From positions 1 to 49,848 of the forward strand of contig PXQN01000020.1 in assembly GCA_003021305.1 (NCBI GenBank): a stretch of 49,848 nt of DNA. The letters are read 5' to 3'. The position numbers were made by a program, and so were the translations under genes. The DNA comes from Halobacteriales archaeon QH_10_67_22. Lineage in GTDB: Archaea > Halobacteriota > Halobacteria > Halobacteriales > Haloarculaceae. Shown in pieces: positions 16,255 through 24,076 of the stretch (positions are counted from its first letter, which is position 1; each line of letters begins with the position of its first letter). The notes under the pieces were generated by a model. The model saw only the letters and a list, made by a program, of their open reading frames with translations, did no database searches and was not told the origin of the DNA.

Positions 16255-17147
16255 TCCAGCGCGACGCGCGACCGGAACTCCGGGACGCCCGTGACTTCGA
16301 GGTCGACGGCGAACAGCGTCCCCGCGCCGGGACCTTCGTCTTCGAGAGTGCCGGGTTCGCCCTCTCCGGGGCCCAGCGCGGTCGTCACGTAGGCGATCTC
16401 GTAGTCGGGACCGCCGAACGTGACCGACGACACCTTGCGCGCCGGGAACGGCACTCGCTCCGCTTGGCTCCCGTCGGGCGCGTACCGCGTGAGTCGGCCG
16501 CCGTCCCAGAACGCCGACCACACCGACCCCTCGGCGTCGACGGTCAGTCCGTCGGGTTTGCCCTCGACGTCGGCGGTGTCGACGAACACCGCCCGGTCGG
16601 AGAGCGTGCCCGTCTCCTCGTCGTAGTCGTACCGGTAGATCCGGTCGGCGTCGGTTTCGGTGAGGTACATCGCCTCGCGGTCGGAAGTGAAGCCCATCCC
16701 GTTGGGGATCGCGAGCCCGGTCTCGACGGTCGCGAGGGTACCGTCGGTGTCCAGTCGGTAGAGAGAGCCGCCGCGGCCGTCGGCGGGCATGGTGCCGGCG
16801 TAGACCCGCCCGTGCGGGTCCGCCACGACGTCGTTGAACCGGGAGTCCGCTTCGCCCGCGACGGACTCGACGACCGGGTCGCCCAGTCCCGAGTCGGGGT
16901 TCCAGGGAACGATCCGGCCCTCGTCACAGAACAGCAGGAGGTCACCGTCGGGCTGGAGCGTGAACCCGCCGATGGCACCATCGACGTCCAGAATCCGTTC
17001 GTAGTCGTCGGTAATCAGGTCGTACCGGAAGAGCTGCCCGCGGGGGATGTCCACCCAGTAGACACTTCCCGCTTCCTCGTGGTACAGCGGCCCCTCACCC
17101 GTGTGACACCGCGGGTCAGCGACGACCGCCGGCGTGTCGGCGTTCAT
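16251..17147 (-). CDS. SMP-30/gluconolactonase family sugar lactonase
   Basis: 298 residues, six-bladed beta-propeller. The metal ligands of the family are all visible: E18 in HTGEGPLY, Asn in LAIPNGMGFT, and Asp in KPDGLTVD; the N-terminal blade has VYWVDIPRGQLFRYD. Members hydrolyse aldonolactones to the free acid. In a pathway it would follow the sugar dehydrogenase and precede the dehydratase. The start at 17147 overlaps the end of the UxuA-like gene by 32 nt, so the two are probably one transcript. The stop overlaps that of the F420-type gene tail to tail. Confidence 0.9.
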   Translation of the reverse strand: MNADTPAVVADPRCHTGEGPLYHEEAGSVYWVDIPRGQLFRYDLITDDYERILDVDGAIGGFTLQPDGDLLLFCDEGRIVPWNPDSGLGDPVVESVAGEADSRFNDVVADPHGRVYAGTMPADGRGGSLYRLDTDGTLATVETGLAIPNGMGFTSDREAMYLTETDADRIYRYDYDEETGTLSDRAVFVDTADVEGKPDGLTVDAEGSVWSAFWDGGRLTRYAPDGSQAERVPFPARKVSSVTFGGPDYEIAYVTTALGPGEGEPGTLEDEGPGAGTLFAVDLEVTGVPEFRSRVALD

Positions 17148-18108
17148 CAGCCTCGTCTATGGATTCGAGAAGCCCCCTCATATAACCGATCGCAAAGAGT
17201 CGGCCATTGGTGTGATAGCCCGGCGCGGAGTTGTCCTCGCCGGCCATCGTCGGGACGTGGTCGGGCCGCATCGGTCCGTCGAAGCCGACGTCGGCGTAGG
17301 CGTCCATCGCGGCCCGCATGTCCGTCGGCCCCGCATCGTGCCAGGTCTCGACGAACGCGTCGGCGTCGCCCTCGACGTCCCTGAAGTGTGCGAAGTTGAT
17401 CCGGTCGCCGAAGTGCCGGATGGTCTCGGGTACGTCGACGCCCATCGCCGCGAAGTTGCCCTGGCAGAACGTGACGCCGTTGTACTCGCTGTCGTAGCTG
17501 TCGAGGATGCGGTCGTAGCTGGCGACGCTGTCGACGATCCGTGGAATCGCCCGGACGGACGGCCGGGGCGGGTCGTCGGGGTGGAGCGCGAGTTTGACGC
17601 CGGCCGCTTCAGCGACGGGCCCGACCGACGAGAGGAAGTATTCGATCGCCTCCCAGACCTCCTCGCGGGTCGCGTCGGCGGCCGGCGGTGCGGGGCCGTC
17701 CCCGAGGTCGTCGGCGTCGAAGGCGGTGACGAGGGACCCGCCCCGGGCCTCGACGTGGACCGCGGTGCGTGCCCACCTGACGCCGGCCATCCAGTCGTAA
17801 CAGATGACGTCGACACCGACCCGGCCGCAGTTCCGGATGAACTCCGCGAAGACGGCGATGTCCTCGTCGCGTCCGTCCAGCCCCAGTCGGACCCGGTCGG
17901 TCAGGGGCACCGACCCCTCCAGGACCCTGAACTCGAGCCCGTCGTTTTCGAGCCAGTTGCGCACGCCCAGGAGGTCGTCGTAACTCCAGGTCGTCTTGCC
18001 GTCGCCGACTTCGAGCGGGTGGACCACGGCGTCCGTGACGCCCATCTGTTTCGCCAGTTCCCAGCGCTCGTCGGGTTTGCGGGGCAAAACGAGTGCGAGG
18101 TCGACCAT
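17116..18108 (-). CDS. uxuA: UxuA-like mannonate dehydratase
   Basis: 330 residues, TIM barrel. UxuA-type metal-site motifs are present in order: LALHPDDPP, FCQGNFAAMG, INFAHFRDV and MRPDHVPTMAG, and GYHTNGRLFAIGYMRGL closes the protein. UxuA removes water from D-mannonate to give 2-keto-3-deoxygluconate in uronate breakdown. The protein is a little shorter than E. coli UxuA (about 394), mainly through loops. The ATG at 18108 is where family similarity begins (VDLALVLPRKPD). Upstream frame residues show no similarity. It is co-transcribed with the lactonase. Confidence 0.87.
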   Translation of the reverse strand: MVDLALVLPRKPDERWELAKQMGVTDAVVHPLEVGDGKTTWSYDDLLGVRNWLENDGLEFRVLEGSVPLTDRVRLGLDGRDEDIAVFAEFIRNCGRVGVDVICYDWMAGVRWARTAVHVEARGGSLVTAFDADDLGDGPAPPAADATREEVWEAIEYFLSSVGPVAEAAGVKLALHPDDPPRPSVRAIPRIVDSVASYDRILDSYDSEYNGVTFCQGNFAAMGVDVPETIRHFGDRINFAHFRDVEGDADAFVETWHDAGPTDMRAAMDAYADVGFDGPMRPDHVPTMAGEDNSAPGYHTNGRLFAIGYMRGLLESIDEADERRHAGGRR

Positions 18109-18227
18109 GTACAGGCTAGGGTGAGCGCGGTAATCCGCCTTGCGGTCGGGGGGTCGGGCGGGCCCAGGTCTCCCGCGAAGACGGTCACGCAGACGAGGTG
18201 TGTCACGAGGACACGACCTGCCGGACG

Positions 18228-18235
18228 ATTTAACC
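18228..18235 (-). promoter_or_regulatory. Possible promoter for uxuA-lactonase
   Basis: The minus strand reads GTTAAATC about 120 nt before the uxuA ATG. If used, the leader would be about 95 nt, long for this kind of organism. Confidence 0.25.
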
Positions 18236-18317
18236 ACTCCGCTCTTCGGTAGACTGGCGGAACTAGCGGAATACGTTGACGGCGATACAGTCCACGAGAC
18301 CGTGGATCGGTGCCTCT

Positions 18318-18359
18318 GCGTGCGGTCGATCCGGAAGAGACCGACACTAATCACGATCA
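18318..18359 (-). mobile_element. Element J: degenerate half-copy of the family 2 palindrome
   Basis: About 40 nt differ at only a few positions from the right half of element G (shared core GTGCGGTCGATCCGGAA). The left half is unrecognisable. It ends in TCA at 18357-18359, which is the stop (TGA) of the shifted-frame C-terminus of the histidine kinase. So this copy too sits at a gene's original stop codon. Confidence 0.65.
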
Positions 18360-18402
18360 GTCGTCAGTCGCGGGCTGGCTGGCCCCGACCCCCTCGCCGG
18401 GG

Positions 18403-20547
18403 TCAGTGGCAACTTGGAGTTCGACGACCGCGGTCGACCATCACGCGCACGAAATGCAGGCCAAACCCCACCGACCCCGAGCCCTCGGACGTGACCGCCT
18501 CGTCGAACACCGCCTCCTTCTGTTCGTCGTCGACGCCGGGGCCGTTGTCGGCGACCCGGACGGTGGCCACGTCCCCGTCGACGGTGGCGTCGACGGTGAT
18601 TTCGGCCGTCTCGCGGTCGTTGTGCTCGATGGCGTTGGTCAGCAGGTTCTCGAACACTTCGGGGAGGAACTCGTCGGCCCGGACCGGGGGGAGCGCGTCG
18701 ACATCGGCTACGAGGTCAACGACGACCCCCTCGTGGCCGTCACGGACCTTCCGGACTTTCTCGGTGAGCGCCCGTCCGAGGTCGACCGGCTGTGACTCGG
18801 CGGTCCGGTCGCCGCTGATGACGCCGGTGACCGCCCGGACGTTCCGCGTGAGCGAAACCATGTCCGCGGTCCAGTCTTCGATCACCGAGACGTGTTCGGC
18901 CGCCTCGCCGTCGACCCGTTCCGAGAGCAACTCGACGTGGCCATCGACGACCTGCATCCCGTTGAGCAGGTCGTGGCGCAACACGCTGTTGAAAAACTCG
19001 ATCTGGTTGTTGCGGGTCGTGACGAGCTCCCGGCTCTCCCGTAGCTGGCGTTCCTTCTTGACGCGGTCGAGGGCGTTCTCGGTTGTCGAAGCGAGGACCT
19101 CGGCGAAGCGGCGGTCGTCGTCGGTGAACCCCTCGTGGTCTGCACCGGCGCTGATCCCCAGCACGCCGTGCTCGCCGAGCGGGAAGAGCAACGACCCGCC
19201 GATGTCGACCGGGACCTCGTCGCTTACGTCGAGCGGGTCGCCCAGCATCGGTTCGCCCGACTCGAATACCGTCCAGATGTCGGTCTCGCCCGGTTCGATG
19301 ACCATCTCATCGACCGGGATACCGTCGAAGGCGGTCCGCAGCGACTCGGCGTACGTCGCCGGTCGGAGGACGCCGCTGTCCCGGTCGTACAGCATCGCAC
19401 CGGAGTAGGGGTATTCGAGCAGTTCGTCGGCGGCTGCGACGGCGACCTCAAGCACCTCGTCGGCCGTCTCGGCCGACAGGAACCGCTGGCTGACGGACTG
19501 TAACTGTTCGAGCGTGCGCTCGCGCTCTTTTTGCAGCGAGATGTCCCGCAGGACGACCACCGTCCCGCGCTCGCGGTCGTACTGGTCGCTGATCGGTGCG
19601 GCGTTCAGGTCGTACACCTCGGCCTGCCCGCCCGACTCGGCGTCGCTCCCGGGTCGGACGTACGTCTCGTCTTTCGTGACTGCACTCAGGAGTCCCGGCA
19701 GGAGGTCGGTAACCGGCGTCCCGACCGGGTCCGCCGCGTCGACCAGGAGCCGGGCGGCCGGGTTCGTGTCGACGACTATGTCGCTCTCGTCCAGGACCAA
19801 CACCGGGTCCTCTATCTGTTCGAGGACGACATCCGGCGCGAGCGGTTCGACGTTCAAAAACTCGTACCGAAAGAGCGCGAGCGCGATGAGAACGACCTCG
19901 ACCGAGTAGAACACCAAGTTGAGATTCAACCCCGGGTGTATGTTGATACCGGCCTCGAAGACGACACCCCCGACGACCGAAAGCCCGATAGCGCCGACGA
20001 TGAGGGCCGTTTGCTTGCGGTAGACGTTCCGCGAGGAGATGAGAAACCGCACCAGTATCCCCGTCCCGACGAAGATGGCCCCGTAGACCGACAGGACGGC
20101 GACCAGAAACACCAGCCCCTCTGTTCTGGCCGGTACCACGGGGAAGGTGAGTCCGTTGACCGTCCGGACGACTACCTCCTTGGTGTAGATGTCGACAGCC
20201 GTTGCGACCGATATGACGGCGAAGTACCCGACGATGAGTCCGCGACGGCGCCGTGTCAGCCACGCCGAGCGGCCGGTGTACGCCAGCGTGAAAACCACGA
20301 AGTAGCCGACGTTGACGACCATCAGCGCCTCGGTGACCGCGAGTATTACCCCGGGTCCTGGCAGGTCGGGGACGACGATGAGGGCGGCATAACAGAGGCC
20401 GACAGCCCCGGGGAGACCGGCGATCCATGCCAGCGGCCGGGCCGCCGGGTGGTCCCGACGCTGCAGGGCGACGTATGCGACAGCCAGGCCGACGATCCCC
20501 CCCACCCCGAGCATGCTGGCCGTCGAGACAGCGACAGGCGTAAGCAC
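18403..20547 (-). CDS. Histidine kinase: 7TM, PAS, GAF, HisKA and ATPase domains
   Basis: 714 residues. Seven hydrophobic segments fill residues 1-225 (the 7TM histidine-kinase N-terminal region). A PAS domain follows (DPVLVLDESDIVVDTN ... GTVVVLRDIS), then a GAF domain (to about 525), a phospho-acceptor His in VLRHDLLNGM, and an ATPase with N-box LLTNAIEHND, G1 DNGPGVDD and G2 GFGLHFV. The end is abnormal: after VRVMVD the frame reads 9 residues to a stop, while the +1 frame continues TAVVELQVAT, a typical last strand, to a TGA at 18357. A small deletion with a frameshift is likely. The GTG start has a TATA box at 20576-20585. Signal and partner unknown. Confidence 0.85.
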   Translation of the reverse strand: MLTPVAVSTASMLGVGGIVGLAVAYVALQRRDHPAARPLAWIAGLPGAVGLCYAALIVVPDLPGPGVILAVTEALMVVNVGYFVVFTLAYTGRSAWLTRRRRGLIVGYFAVISVATAVDIYTKEVVVRTVNGLTFPVVPARTEGLVFLVAVLSVYGAIFVGTGILVRFLISSRNVYRKQTALIVGAIGLSVVGGVVFEAGINIHPGLNLNLVFYSVEVVLIALALFRYEFLNVEPLAPDVVLEQIEDPVLVLDESDIVVDTNPAARLLVDAADPVGTPVTDLLPGLLSAVTKDETYVRPGSDAESGGQAEVYDLNAAPISDQYDRERGTVVVLRDISLQKERERTLEQLQSVSQRFLSAETADEVLEVAVAAADELLEYPYSGAMLYDRDSGVLRPATYAESLRTAFDGIPVDEMVIEPGETDIWTVFESGEPMLGDPLDVSDEVPVDIGGSLLFPLGEHGVLGISAGADHEGFTDDDRRFAEVLASTTENALDRVKKERQLRESRELVTTRNNQIEFFNSVLRHDLLNGMQVVDGHVELLSERVDGEAAEHVSVIEDWTADMVSLTRNVRAVTGVISGDRTAESQPVDLGRALTEKVRKVRDGHEGVVVDLVADVDALPPVRADEFLPEVFENLLTNAIEHNDRETAEITVDATVDGDVATVRVADNGPGVDDEQKEAVFDEAVTSEGSGSVGFGLHFVRVMVDRGRRTPSCH

Positions 20548-20575
20548 TCTTCGCCGATAGGGGAGTCTCCGTCAA

Positions 20576-20585
20576 GTATTTTATT
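20576..20585 (-). promoter_or_regulatory. TATA-like box for the histidine kinase
   Basis: The minus strand reads AATAAAATAC, 29-38 nt before the GTG at 20547. It supports that start over the internal ATG at 20514. Confidence 0.5.
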
Positions 20586-20646
20586 CTGAATTTTCAGACA
20601 CGAACCACTGATAGCGCGACCACTGTCGGCCGGGGGACGGACCGTC

Positions 20647-20732
20647 TCATAGTGATTATTGTAGCGATTTACCGGTATGACCGCACGCAGTCGTGCGGTC
20701 GATCCGGAACAGACCGACAATAATCACTATCA
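20647..20732 (+). mobile_element. Palindromic mini-element G (family 2), with TGA target duplication
   Basis: An 80-bp element (20650-20729) has 13-bp perfect inverted ends TAGTGATTATTGT and a central 9-bp stem GACCGCACG/CGTGCGGTC with a 4-nt loop; the arms between pair imperfectly, so the whole unit can fold as one hairpin. TCA direct repeats flank it. A broken ABC ATPase reading frame begins directly at its right edge. Confidence 0.8.
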
Positions 20733-20734
20733 CA

Positions 20735-20812
20735 CGAGTCCTCGCCATCGCGCGGGCGCTTGGAGCCGACCCCACACTGTTGCTCGCGGACGAACCGACC
20801 GTGCCTCGTTGA
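20735..20812 (+). pseudogene. Scrap of an ABC transporter ATPase (Walker B region)
   Basis: The plus strand encodes RVLAIARALGADPTLLLADEPT followed by VPR and a stop. This is the stretch from the end of the signature helix to Walker B of an ABC ATPase. Nothing upstream (element G) or downstream continues it. It is a gene remnant, cut on its left by the palindromic element. Confidence 0.65.
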
Positions 20813-21007
20813 ACGCAAGACAGCGTAGTTGTGCTCCGATACGTCGAGTGTGGATGGCTGTGCGAACGGACATCCGTGGTCGTGGCTAAAGACACCAAAC
20901 CACGGGACGGAAGACCGATTATACTGACCGACAGAGGCTCTGATAGATATTCGCCGGACCCAGGGCGACGACGAATTCTATCAAACGTTCTGTCGGCCGG
21001 TATAGGA
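20813..21007. other. Gene-free stretch before tRNA-Glu
   Basis: About 195 bp between the ABC scrap and tRNA-Glu hold no frame with recognisable similarity. It is somewhat less GC-rich than its surroundings and may be decayed sequence. Confidence 0.4.
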
Positions 21008-21082
21008 TGCTCGGTCGGGGATTTGAACCCCGGTCATCGGCTCGAAAGGCCGAAATGATTGGCCGGACTACACCAACCGAGC
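21008..21082 (-). tRNA. tRNA-Glu (anticodon TTC)
   Basis: 75 nt on the minus strand. Acceptor GCTCGGT pairs with ACCGAGC; discriminator A. The anticodon stem TCGGC/GCCGA holds the loop CTTTCGA, giving anticodon UUC. T-arm GGGGTTCAAATCCCC. CCA is not encoded. A TATTTAAA box lies 32-39 nt upstream. Confidence 0.94.
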
Positions 21083-21113
21083 GCGTTCCGCATCCGGGAG
21101 ATTGGACTGCCTC

Positions 21114-21121
21114 TATTTAAA
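21114..21121 (-). promoter_or_regulatory. TATA box for tRNA-Glu
   Basis: TATTTAAA on the plus strand (TTTAAATA on the minus), 32-39 nt before the tRNA 5' end. Confidence 0.55.
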
Positions 21122-21162
21122 GGCGTCTCTCCGACGGCGGTGTGCCCATCAGTGGCGCACGC

Positions 21163-21417
21163 TCACTGCGCGAGCGGGACCGTCGATTCCCCCGCCTGCT
21201 GGGCGACGAACCGTTTGACGATGGTTTCCTCGGCACGGTTGAACGTCCCGCTACACGTCGATTTCGCGATCTCGAGCTCGTCGGCGAGTTCCGTCAGGGG
21301 ACAGTCCCGGGGCGTGTCGTAGTACCCGTCGAGGCCGACCCCCGCCACAAGTTCCCGGTTTTGGCCGACGCCCCATGGGTTCTCGGCATCGCCCCGCGGG
21401 TCGGCGGGCCGGGACAC
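21163..21417 (-). CDS. Short protein with an HTH_10 (bacterio-opsin activator-type) helix-turn-helix
   Basis: 84 residues, GTG start. Residues 31-72 are the HTH_10 domain found at the C-terminus of Bat-type regulators: GYYDTPRDCPLTELADELEI, then AKSTCSGTFNRAEETIVKRF. In those regulators it follows PAS/GAF sensing domains of several hundred residues; here only about 30 residues precede it. It may be a stand-alone DNA-binding protein or the remaining end of a larger gene. It is divergent from UPF0179, with only 29 nt between the starts, so both promoters overlap. Confidence 0.6.
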   Translation of the reverse strand: MSRPADPRGDAENPWGVGQNRELVAGVGLDGYYDTPRDCPLTELADELEIAKSTCSGTFNRAEETIVKRFVAQQAGESTVPLAQ

Positions 21418-21446
21418 TTAATCCCTGGCGGCGGCTATCGTCACGT

Positions 21447-21896
21447 ATGTCGACGCTGACGCTCGTGGGGACCCGCATGGCCGAACCGGGACAGGAGTTC
21501 GTCTACCGGGGTGAGGCAAGCGGCTGTGAGGGGTGTCCGTACCGCGACCAGTGTCTCACGCTCACCGAGGGCCGGCGGTACCGCGTGACCTCGGTCCGCG
21601 AGAACGCGGGGACACTGGAGTGTGCGGTCCACGCCGACGGCGTCACTGCCGTCGAGGTCGAACCGGCGGGCTTCCGGGCGAACGTCGCGAGCGCGAGCGC
21701 CTTCGCCGGCAGCAAGGCCAGGCTCGAGGGTCCGTGTCCCCACACCGGCTGTCCCAGTCACGAGTTCTGTGAGCCACTCGGCGGCGAGTTCGACGAGGAG
21801 TACCAGATCGCGGAGGTGGTCGGCGACCCGCCACACGACTACTGTATGCTCGACCGCGAGCTCACCCTGGTCGAGTTCGAGGCCCACGACGAATGA
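21447..21896 (+). CDS. UPF0179 family protein
   Basis: 149 residues. It contains repeated cysteine clusters: CEGCPYRDQC near residue 30, CPHTGCPSHEFC near 100, and one Cys near the end (DYCMLD). That pattern and the start TLTLVGTRMAEPGQEFVY are typical of the archaeal UPF0179 family. The cysteine sets suggest a metal or Fe-S site. Biochemical role unknown. The stop overlaps the start of the next small gene (ATGA), so the two are probably translated together. Confidence 0.85.
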   Translation: MSTLTLVGTRMAEPGQEFVYRGEASGCEGCPYRDQCLTLTEGRRYRVTSVRENAGTLECAVHADGVTAVEVEPAGFRANVASASAFAGSKARLEGPCPHTGCPSHEFCEPLGGEFDEEYQIAEVVGDPPHDYCMLDRELTLVEFEAHDE

Positions 21897-22102
21897 ACGA
21901 GAGCCGCCCGAAACCCACGGGGACGCAGTACATCGACGACGACTGGACCGCGAGTCCGCCGGCCGGGAAACGGGTGCAGTTCGACGACATGCTGTATCTG
22001 GGCGCCCTGCCGGTGGCACTCCAGTGGGTGGGCGTGTCGCTGGTCGCACCGCTTGGCCGACTCGCCGGCTACGACAACGCCTATCCACAGTTCCGGGCCT
22101 GA
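21893..22102 (+). CDS. Small hypothetical protein coupled to UPF0179
   Basis: 69 residues. The first 30 are polar (MNESRPKPTGTQYIDDDW...), then a hydrophobic stretch (MLYLGALPVALQWVGVSLVAPL) long enough for one membrane segment. It overlaps UPF0179 by 4 nt. I do not recognise a family. Function unknown. Confidence 0.6.
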   Translation: MNESRPKPTGTQYIDDDWTASPPAGKRVQFDDMLYLGALPVALQWVGVSLVAPLGRLAGYDNAYPQFRA

Positions 22103-22154
22103 CCCGGCCCAACTGCGACTCCGGCCCTCCCCGCGAACCGCCCGGGGGACCCCG

Positions 22155-22267
22155 TCATACGGTCGTGCGTAATTCTATTCGTTCCCACGAAGCAGACGAC
22201 TGTCTCCGTGGTCCGAAACGCCGATCCTCGCCGACACTGCGGAAACTGGTTACGCACGACCGTATCA
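22155..22267 (-). mobile_element. Palindromic mini-element B (family 1), with TGA target duplication
   Basis: A 107-bp element (22158-22264) has inverted ends TACGGTCGTGCGTAA and TCA direct repeats at 22155-22157 and 22265-22267. The right repeat is the stop codon of the aspartoacylase-like gene. It has the same length and internal order as element A. Confidence 0.8.
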
Positions 22268-23053
22268 GTCCGAGAGCGTCCCGGTGCGCCTGGCGGTGTA
22301 GCCGAACACGTCCTCGTAGCCGTAGGCCGACAGCAACACGGGGTGGAACGGTTCGTCGGCGACGACGGCTTCGCCGTCAGCTGCCGCGAACCGCTCGCCG
22401 GCCGCCACTTGCTCGAAGTTCTCGGCGTAGACCTCGTACTCCTGGGCGTCGGTTTTGGGGACGGGGTCGCCGAGTTCGAACACCGGCAGGTCCCGATCCC
22501 GGGACTTATCGACCGCGGGCAGGACACCCGTCGCGCCCAGGAACTCCCGGGTCACCCGGACGGCGTTCTCGGCCGCCCGCTCGGTGCCCTGGAGCCCGCA
22601 CTCGACCTCGACCGTCCGGGGGACGCTCTCGAAGATCCGCCCCTCGGCGGGGCCAGTCTCGACGACCGCGTCCACCGACAGGCACGGACACACCCGCCGG
22701 GAGAACGCGTCGAGTTCGTCGACCAGCGCGAACATGCGCTCGTAGGACTGTGTCGAGTGTAGTGCCAGCGTCTCGCAGTCACCGACCGTCTCACCCAGTG
22801 TGTGTGCGAGGCGCTCCTCGTGGTGTGGACTGTCGGGGTCGCCCGGAAACGACCTGTTGAGGTCGGTGTCGACGTACCGCAGACCGGCGTCGACCGCTTT
22901 CTCGTTCGCGAGGACGAACACGACGGGTCTGGCGACCGCGGGTCGCTCCCCGGCGAACCGTTCGACGGCCCTGACCCCACAGGGCTCGTCACCGTGGATC
23001 CCGCCGACGACGGCGACTTCGGGGTCCCCGTCGCCCAACTGTACTGTCCGCAT
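22265..23053 (-). CDS. Succinylglutamate desuccinylase / aspartoacylase family zinc hydrolase
   Basis: 262 residues. Zinc ligands typical of this M14-like family are visible: H20 and E23 in GGIHGDE, and H99 in LALHST. The DLNRSFPG motif (Asn66, Arg67) binds the substrate carboxylate. A C-terminal beta-rich part (about residues 185-262) matches the usual second domain. Family members remove acyl groups from amino acids. The exact substrate is not visible, and there is no amino-acid catabolic cluster nearby. The TGA is the target repeat of element B. Confidence 0.85.
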   Translation of the reverse strand: MRTVQLGDGDPEVAVVGGIHGDEPCGVRAVERFAGERPAVARPVVFVLANEKAVDAGLRYVDTDLNRSFPGDPDSPHHEERLAHTLGETVGDCETLALHSTQSYERMFALVDELDAFSRRVCPCLSVDAVVETGPAEGRIFESVPRTVEVECGLQGTERAAENAVRVTREFLGATGVLPAVDKSRDRDLPVFELGDPVPKTDAQEYEVYAENFEQVAAGERFAAADGEAVVADEPFHPVLLSAYGYEDVFGYTARRTGTLSD

Positions 23054-23162
23054 TCACCGCTACTACTGCTTTCGACCCTATAATTCGTGCGTTTCCGCTC
23101 GCCACAGTCTACCGGACGCTCACCCGCACCCAGTCTTCAATAGAGATAATCGGAGAGTTGTG

Positions 23163-23170
23163 TTTATATC
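23163..23170 (+). promoter_or_regulatory. TATA box for the archaellin gene
   Basis: TTTATATC lies about 88-95 nt before the archaellin ATG, which implies a leader of roughly 65 nt, unlike the leaderless genes around it. Confidence 0.45.
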
Positions 23171-23257
23171 CGAGAAACGGTCAGTTATGCCAGGAACAGT
23201 CGTCCACGGTAAACTGTGTGCGGTTCGTGCCTGTGGCGACACAGTCGGAACGATACA

Positions 23258-23899
23258 ATGTTCGATACCAGGGAGACAGAGAGCGGACAGGTCGGTATCG
23301 GGACGCTGATCGTGTTCATCGCGATGGTGCTGGTGGCGGCGATCGCGGCGGGCGTCCTGATCAACACGGCCGGGTTCCTGCAGACGAAGTCAGAGCAGAC
23401 GGGTCAGCAGTCGAGCCAGCAGGCGACAAACCGGATCGACATCGCGCCCAAGTCGGGATACGTTGGGGCGGTCGACGGCGAAGAGGTGGTCGGCTACGTC
23501 AACATCACGGTCCAGACCAACCCGGGTGCCGAGAACGTCGACTTGCGCAACGTCACTATCAGGTGGCTCGACGACAGCGGCGCCTACCGGATCAGTCACT
23601 ACAGCGTCGACTCCGGCGACGCCGACTTCAGCGTCACCCCGTTGAAAGACGCCGACGACTCGCTGCCGGTGCTCAACGACGAGGACGACCGGTTCATCCT
23701 CACGTTCGACACCGGGGAAGCGCCCTACAACGTCACCGTCAACACCGACTCCGGTGAGGAGAACGTCGACGAGACGGACGAACCGCTCACAGAGGGGAGC
23801 ACGGTCTCGGTCGAACTGACGACGAAGGCCGGGGCGACGACGACGGCGAGTTTCTCGGTCCCGGAAACGCTCAGCGGCGAAACCGCGGTCCGACTGTAG
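23258..23899 (+). CDS. flaB: Archaellin (archaeal flagellin)
   Basis: 213 residues. The N-terminus has a short charged leader, then GQVGIGTLIVFIAMVLVAAI and AAGVLINTAGFLQTKSEQTG. This is the type IV-pilin-like signal, cleaved by prearchaellin peptidase just before the hydrophobic helix, and it is nearly identical across haloarchaeal archaellins. The rest is a beta-rich outer domain with sequons (NIT, NVT) for N-glycosylation. It assembles into the rotating archaellum filament. Start at 23258 because the signal begins there; the earlier in-frame ATG gives no signal. No motor or chemotaxis gene is nearby, so it is a lone filament gene. Confidence 0.93.
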   Translation: MFDTRETESGQVGIGTLIVFIAMVLVAAIAAGVLINTAGFLQTKSEQTGQQSSQQATNRIDIAPKSGYVGAVDGEEVVGYVNITVQTNPGAENVDLRNVTIRWLDDSGAYRISHYSVDSGDADFSVTPLKDADDSLPVLNDEDDRFILTFDTGEAPYNVTVNTDSGEENVDETDEPLTEGSTVSVELTTKAGATTTASFSVPETLSGETAVRL

Positions 23900-24076
23900 G
23901 GCCCCCAGCGCTCACTTTTCTCCGTCGGGCGTTCGATTCCGCAACGAAGTCACAACTACCTTGACGGGGTGTGCTGTACAGTGACGCGTGACCAGGGGAT
24001 CGAGGCCGCCGAACCGACCCCCGTATCCGGTCGCCTCCCCGCAATCGCGCGGTCAGGTTCCCGCTCCGCCCTACCC

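Noticed and set aside
20656-20898. Minus-strand frames that read through the family 2 elements (ending ...VGLFRID...)
   Set aside because: Similar peptide strings recur at each family 2 copy only because the element is repeated; no start or family supports them.
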